Positions 59,583 to 64,000 of a stretch of DNA of 64,000 bases are shown piece after piece; positions within the stretch are counted from its first letter, which is position 1, and the number at the start of each line of letters is the position of its first letter. The notes beneath the pieces are model-generated. The model was not told the DNA's origin. It ran no database searches and was given only the letters and a program-made list of their open reading frames with translations. A program made the translations under genes and the position numbers. The stretch lies in NCBI RefSeq assembly GCF_932276165.1, contig NC_064002.1, positions 6,386,001-6,450,000 of the forward strand, in the 5' to 3' direction. The stretch is from Plutella xylostella (taxonomy: Eukaryota; Arthropoda; Insecta; Lepidoptera; Plutellidae).

Positions 59583-60370
59583 TTTATATTTTAAACAATT
59601 CCCACATGGTGCAGGGCAGCACCTCTTTTTTGTTTGTGGCTTACCCAACTCTCTAACCAGCAGCCCCCTAATCTAAAGCTTAAGCAAATTAGGTAGGTAC
59701 ATACTCTACTTGTACAGTATAGGTAAGTGCCTATATTAAACATGAGTCAAACGCACAAAGTTGTGGTCAAACGTGTAGAAAACCCATTATTGACAGGGTG
59801 TGCCGGTATTTGATATCTCTCGGTTTTCCGGAAAACAAAGCAACAATGACAAAGTGAGGACAAGTGCATTGTTAAAAAATACATTAAATTCTTGTTTTCT
59901 TTTTTGTACTTATTTATACCCATAATAACGTTAGTTTATTAGGTACTTCCATGGTACTTAGATAGACCTAACCGTTTTTAGATGGGTCCAACGTGTAGAG
60001 CTCTTCCCCACAACAACCTTATAAAACAAAGTGTTGAGGGTAAGAACTTAAGAAGATTAAAATTGATTCGGCCGGCAGCCGGTGCGGTCACGTTGGGGGG
60101 GTCCCACGCCTCACACTACGTCACCGCCACACTCCGTCGCTGATTGCGCAACTACACACATCCTGGAGGTAGCTCCACGAGTGAAACAACACATCATAAC
60201 CATAACGTGCATCGGGCACGTTATTGTAATTATAACAGTCGCACGTTGTGATGTGTAGTTGCGTTGCGCCCCAAGCGCCTTTTGTTTAGGATCTGAATGG
60301 AGGAAGGCATTTTGGCTGTCCATTGCTAATGTCAGGGTAGGTCTCATAATTACATAATATGAAGCGCCTG
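59583..60370. other. Intergenic or intronic, nothing recognised
   Basis: A GC-richer patch lies at 60070-60150. No gene. Confidence 0.4.
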
Positions 60371-60374
60371 TGGC

Positions 60375-60468
60375 TACCTGTGGGATAAAAGACATGCTGT
60401 CACTCTCTGCAATTATGGTTTAGAGTAGTTCAGACAGTAACAGCATGTCTTTTATCCCACAGATAGCC
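60375..60468. repeat. Short hairpin
   Basis: 'ctgtgggataaaagacatgc' (from about 60379) faces its inverse 'gcatgtcttttatcccacag' (60443-60462) across a loop of about 45 bp. It is probably a small foldback element. Confidence 0.7.
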
Positions 60469-60470
60469 AT

Positions 60471-60988
60471 TATCCAGATATTGTGATACAGGCTCTAAAG
60501 CTACCAATACCAATACCTTGTAGGTACAATCGGCTGCAAAGAAACCTCGCCCCTCTCTGTAAAGAGTGTAGAGTCAGTAGTAGTCAGTACTTAGCAATAA
60601 GAGGGGGGATTCTGTACGTAATCTAATAAGCAGGTGAACTTATTAACCTGACTACCTACTTACTTACTTATACTTGAGCAGGTAGTCTACTTATATCTTT
60701 GGTTATCAAGTAGGTACTTACAGGCATGCCAATATCTAAAACGCAAATAAAACGTGATGATAAAACGTATTAGAGCGCACCTATCGATGTACAGGGAAAA
60801 TTGTAGATACTTAGAGCTCATTCAGTCTAAAAATAGAATCAATACACGTACGGCGCACCTGACCTACGCCAACAGACATAGGGCAGTAATGGGCAGTAAT
60901 CACATCACATCTATAGATCTAGAGATGTGTAAGTACATCATATCGAATCAATGGTGATGCCATTTGGTTGTTCGTTCAAAAATAACAG
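60471..60988. other. AT-rich, nothing recognised
   Basis: Only short frames and tacttac words. Confidence 0.4.
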
Positions 60989-61412
60989 AAAATTGTCCTA
61001 GAGAGTACTTTGAATGAATGAATATACTTTATTGACAGAAAAAATATCTATAGTATACAAATAAAGAATTTACATTGTTACCTAAACTAGGCTCATCACC
61101 TGTGCGTTAGATAACAAGCTCTTCCTTTATAATTCAATGGTAGGCACTACAAATAGTATTACAGTGTAGAATGAGTTGATAATATTATTATATACATTCA
61201 TTAGAGAAAGTAATAAAAAACAAAAAAGACAAAAGTACCTACTAATAATAGAAGGACTTACAGTAAAAACGTCCACATCAATTTAGGAAAATTTTATGCG
61301 ACTTACAACTATTTAGTGTGAACGGGCTGTGACTACTAGTAGGTAAATACTTGGAAGTATAATAGAATTTGAAATAAATCATCCAAGTAAAGTACTCTCT
61401 AGGAAAATTTTC
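60989..61412. mobile_element. MITE with about 24-bp inverted ends
   Basis: The left end 'gaaaattgtcctagagagta' with cttt is repeated inverted at the right end ('aaagtactctctaggaaaat' with tttc). The interior starts like a LINE 3' end ('gaatgaatatactttattga') and has no frame. Confidence 0.65.
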
Positions 61413-62540
61413 CGGTAAGTAAAACGTAGGTACCAACAAACCTACATATACCTACCTATCTGCGCTCAACATAGGTAGATAGGTACACTCTCCGCTGCTC
61501 CTACATACATGTAGGTACAAAGTATTTAATCCGTAACACGTGTCTGGTGGTATGCTTTACGTAGGTACTACTTACTTACTTTACTTACTTACCTGATAAT
61601 AAATGCCCATTTGTTCAACAAGTGAACAGAGTTAGTTTTTGTGAGTATCCTATTCTGAATCATGAATGATTTGTTGCAACTTTGTTCTCGTGTGAAGAAT
61701 AATTATCTAGTCAATACCTTCACCGATGCGTATAATTATGAAGATTCAATCAATTAGGCATAATACCTCTAAGGTATTCTTGTCATTGGAGAAGGAATTA
61801 CGTTGTTTGCCTTCATTATTCACATCACATGGTCACGTTCACGGCGGGATGACCAAATTACCATCTTGTTTCGTTGCATTATTCCGGGATTTTTCCATCC
61901 GTAGACAAGAGATGTACCTAGCTAGTTTGTGAAGAGTGTTGCCCTTGCCCTATGACTGTTGATAACAGTTAAAATTATTAGTTAAATACTTACATTCTTG
62001 CACTAACGTTAGACGAATGTTTTGTATGCTGTAAATATTGAAATATTTACGTTGAAGTAGTTACCTAAACTACATTAAAAGTTCTTCAATTTACTTACTC
62101 GTACTACAATCAGACATTTTAATATATATTTTTTTCTCCAGGTAGGTTCTTATGTTCCTTGACTCATTCATAATGATATAGCCGACACCTTACTGTACTA
62201 CACAATCATATTATTATCAATCACCTCACATGGCATGGCTCACGTGTATAAACGTATAAACATTATCTGAGTCAACAACACGTGACCAAATATCTTTTGT
62301 CGACAACACTTATGCACAATATCATGTTAGCCGAATTTGAATCTAAAAATATCATCTTACCTCAGTGGTCCGCCACTGCAACATTATTTTACTAGGGGAA
62401 CTGAGTAAGAACAGCTGACCGAAATCCTTTTTCATTTACTTCAATAAGTATGTGATTGTTCTCCTAGCATCTAATAAAATAAGAAAACCATCATACTTGT
62501 CCACCTTAACTTTATACAATGGATACCTTTACTTACACCG
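61413..62540. other. AT-rich, nothing recognised
   Basis: Many taggta and cttac words, no gene or clear repeat. Confidence 0.4.
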
Positions 62541-62559
62541 TTTAAACCTAACATAACTA

Positions 62560-63015
62560 CTATGTCAAGACAAAAGTCTTCAACCAGTGCGTCCTGCCAG
62601 TGATGACGTATGGTGCAGAGACGTGGACACTGACGGTAGGACTGGTCCACCGATTTAAAGTCGCTCAGCGTGCTATGGAGAGAGCTATGCTTGGGGTTTC
62701 TCTGATGGATCGTATCAGAAATGAGGTTATCCGTCAGAGGACTAAGGATACCGACATAGCTGTCAAAATATGCAAGCTGAAGTGGCAGTGGGCTGGTCAT
62801 ATCTGCCGAAGAACCGATAACCGTTGGGGTAGACGAGTTCTCTAGTGGAGACCACGAACAGGCAAACGCAGCGTGGGACGCCCTCCTGCCCGCTGGACTG
62901 ACGACCTTAGGCGGGTGGCGGGTAGTGGTTGGATGAGGAAGGCCGAGGACCGAGTGTTGTGGCGCTCCTTGGGAGAGGCCTATGTCCAGCAGTGGATGAT
63001 TATTGGCTGATGATG
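62560..63015 (+). mobile_element. RTE-type LINE 3' fragment
   Basis: The 82-codon frame at 62600-62845 encodes TYGAETWTLTVGLVHRFKVA, then AQRAMERAMLGVSLMDRIRN and AGHICRRTDNRWGRR. After one stop the same frame continues with GKRSVGRPPARWTDDLRRVA and LWRSLGEAYVQQW. It ends in the tail ggctgatgatgatgaa. It is the same family as 21207-21313 and 25028-25500, and better preserved. Confidence 0.85.
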
Positions 63016-63327
63016 ATGAACTACTACGTCTGGGTAGTGTTTGAATGAATCGAATGAATCTCTTGGTTAAAAACCAAAAGTATTAAAACGAGTTGTTTGA
63101 ATTGAACATGATAATTTAATTAACGGGTAGGTAACTTATGTAGTTATTAATACTTCTTATAATTATGTATTAGTATAAACAATGAGAGTAATAAGCACCT
63201 TCAATCAAGCTGATGTGGATTATTTACAAACAACGCGACTGTATTCAATCCATATTTTGGCTTGCATTCCATTTTCCTCAAATTAAGTAGATTATGTTAA
63301 AACAGCGTAATATATACATATACTTAA

Positions 63328-63588
63328 TCAAGATTTCCTCTTTAATACCCTGGATCCGCTATAGATATCGACGAGGTCGGTGCCCCCGCTGAGCTCCCCG
63401 GCCAGCCCCAGCGCCAGGATCCTCTGGATCAGCAGCTCAGCCAGCAGCAGCTGCCGGGAGCTTAGCCTCTTCAGCTTGCGAGCGTAGTTCACCCCCACCG
63501 CCTTGAACTCGCTCATTCTGACGAAACTATCCGCTGATGATGTGGACGCTGCCTCTTGTACAGTCGGCTTACTATTTTTCCTATTCAT
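63328..63588 (-). CDS. BESS-motif-like protein segment, second copy
   Basis: An 86-aa frame. Residues about 25-68 (RMSEFKAVGVNYARKLKRLS, then SRQLLLAELLIQRILALG) form a BESS-like two-helix motif. Such motifs are found C-terminal to MADF/Myb-type DNA-binding domains and mediate protein contacts. The start at 63588 overlaps the stop of the upstream homologous frame by 8 nt (ATGAATAG), so this may be an exon or a frameshifted continuation rather than a separate protein. The end at 63328 would be the true gene end if it is the last exon. Confidence 0.5.
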   Translation of the reverse strand: MNRKNSKPTVQEAASTSSADSFVRMSEFKAVGVNYARKLKRLSSRQLLLAELLIQRILALGLAGELSGGTDLVDIYSGSRVLKRKS

Positions 63589-64000
63589 GGTTACGACTAT
63601 GATTGTTACAGTGTTGCGTTCTTGGGCGATTGTTGCTGTTGATTGGAGAACTAAGTCTCACTTTAGAGGAGATTCTGTCCTTATCCCGGTGTACTTGCAC
63701 CAGCTCGGTGGCCGTCGACAACTCGCCCATCAAACCCTTCGCGATGACTTTCTGAATCAGCAGCTCGGCTATTATTTGCTGCTTTGAGTTCATTCTTTTT
63801 AATTTACTCGCGTAATTGATTCCTATAGCTTCGAACTCGTCTACATCGGCGGGAGATTCGTCATGTTTCTCTGCTTGAGATGAAACTTTCTTGCGCATTG
63901 CAGGAGCTGCTACAGATTTTTCACCTTTGCCTTTTTTTGCAAACCACGAAGCCCTTAGCGTGAGACTTTTCGACGGACGTGGGTGGGAAGATAGTCGTGG
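63581..64000 (-). CDS. BESS-motif-like gene, 3' portion, runs off the window
   Basis: The minus-strand frame is open from the window edge to the stop at 63581, so the annotated Met at 63898 is probably internal. Before it the frame reads LTLRASWFAKKGKGEKSVAA. The motif DVDEFEAIGINYASKLKRMN, followed by SKQQIIAELLIQKVIAKGLM, is homologous to the 63328-63588 segment. A small basic/polar tail follows. MADF-BESS proteins are usually DNA-binding regulators or domesticated-transposon relatives. The DNA-binding part, if present, lies to the right of the window. The identity as BESS is by motif only. Confidence 0.5.
   Translation of the reverse strand, partial: PRLSSHPRPSKSLTLRASWFAKKGKGEKSVAAPAMRKKVSSQAEKHDESPADVDEFEAIGINYASKLKRMNSKQQIIAELLIQKVIAKGLMGELSTATELVQVHRDKDRISSKVRLSSPINSNNRPRTQHCNNHSRNHE

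Overview
This window is a eukaryotic, AT-rich, repeat-dense genomic segment, almost certainly from a moth or butterfly. The evidence is split genes with GT/AG introns and repeat families I recognise from lepidopteran genomes: a piggyBac-like element with TTAA target sites, RTE-type LINE tails ending in 'cagcagtgg...tgatgatga', a Helitron/SINE-like family starting 'ctaatattataaatgcgaaagt', a 'gggttccgta' MITE family, and a tRNA-headed SINE. All gene models were spliced by eye. Each gives a continuous reading frame across all of its introns.

Layout. 1-10.2 kb: half of a TA-flanked MITE, decayed repeats, and an internally deleted Ty3/gypsy element with 520-bp LTRs (4438-9557). 10.2-17.3 kb (+): seven 3' exons of a TESK/center divider dual-specificity kinase, ending in a 1.07-kb, extremely GC-rich exon; its 5' exons are not visible here. 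20.8-34.2 kb: a cGAS-like receptor (cGLR) cluster. cGLR-A is on the minus strand (517 aa, with an N-terminal Gly/Ala-rich membrane-anchor-like segment). cGLR-B is on the plus strand (532 aa, with a C-terminal coiled-coil tail). They are arranged head to head around a small secreted or membrane-routed rhodanese gene. Both cGLRs keep the G-S motif and all three acidic catalytic residues. 37.6-42.2 kb (-): Arl8, a lysosomal small GTPase (187 aa). Its first intron carries a near-perfect 147-bp hairpin and a 2-kb piggyBac-derived palindrome. 43.4-45.7 kb: a 5'-truncated LINE. 46.0-46.5 kb: a CpG-rich promoter with a consensus CRE and two CACGTG boxes, plus an orphan first coding exon. 47-50 kb: diverged repeats, a pyrimidine tract and a SINE. 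50.8-56.6 kb: a TIR element interrupted by a BEL/Pao retrotransposon (115-bp LTRs, CCCAT duplication). 56.6-64 kb: mostly intergenic repeats, ending in a minus-strand gene fragment with two BESS-like motifs that runs off the window.

How the parts relate. In animals, cGLRs synthesise cyclic dinucleotides when they sense nucleic acid (dsRNA in the best-studied insect cases), so the 20.8-34.2 kb block is probably an innate immune locus. A kappaB-like site lies upstream of cGLR-A. The piggyBac palindrome in the neighbouring Arl8 intron would fold into a long dsRNA if transcribed. Its two arms differ almost entirely in one strand-specific transition class, the pattern expected of A-to-G editing of one strand. 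I consider the cGLR pair and this strand-biased palindrome the two most interesting objects in the window.
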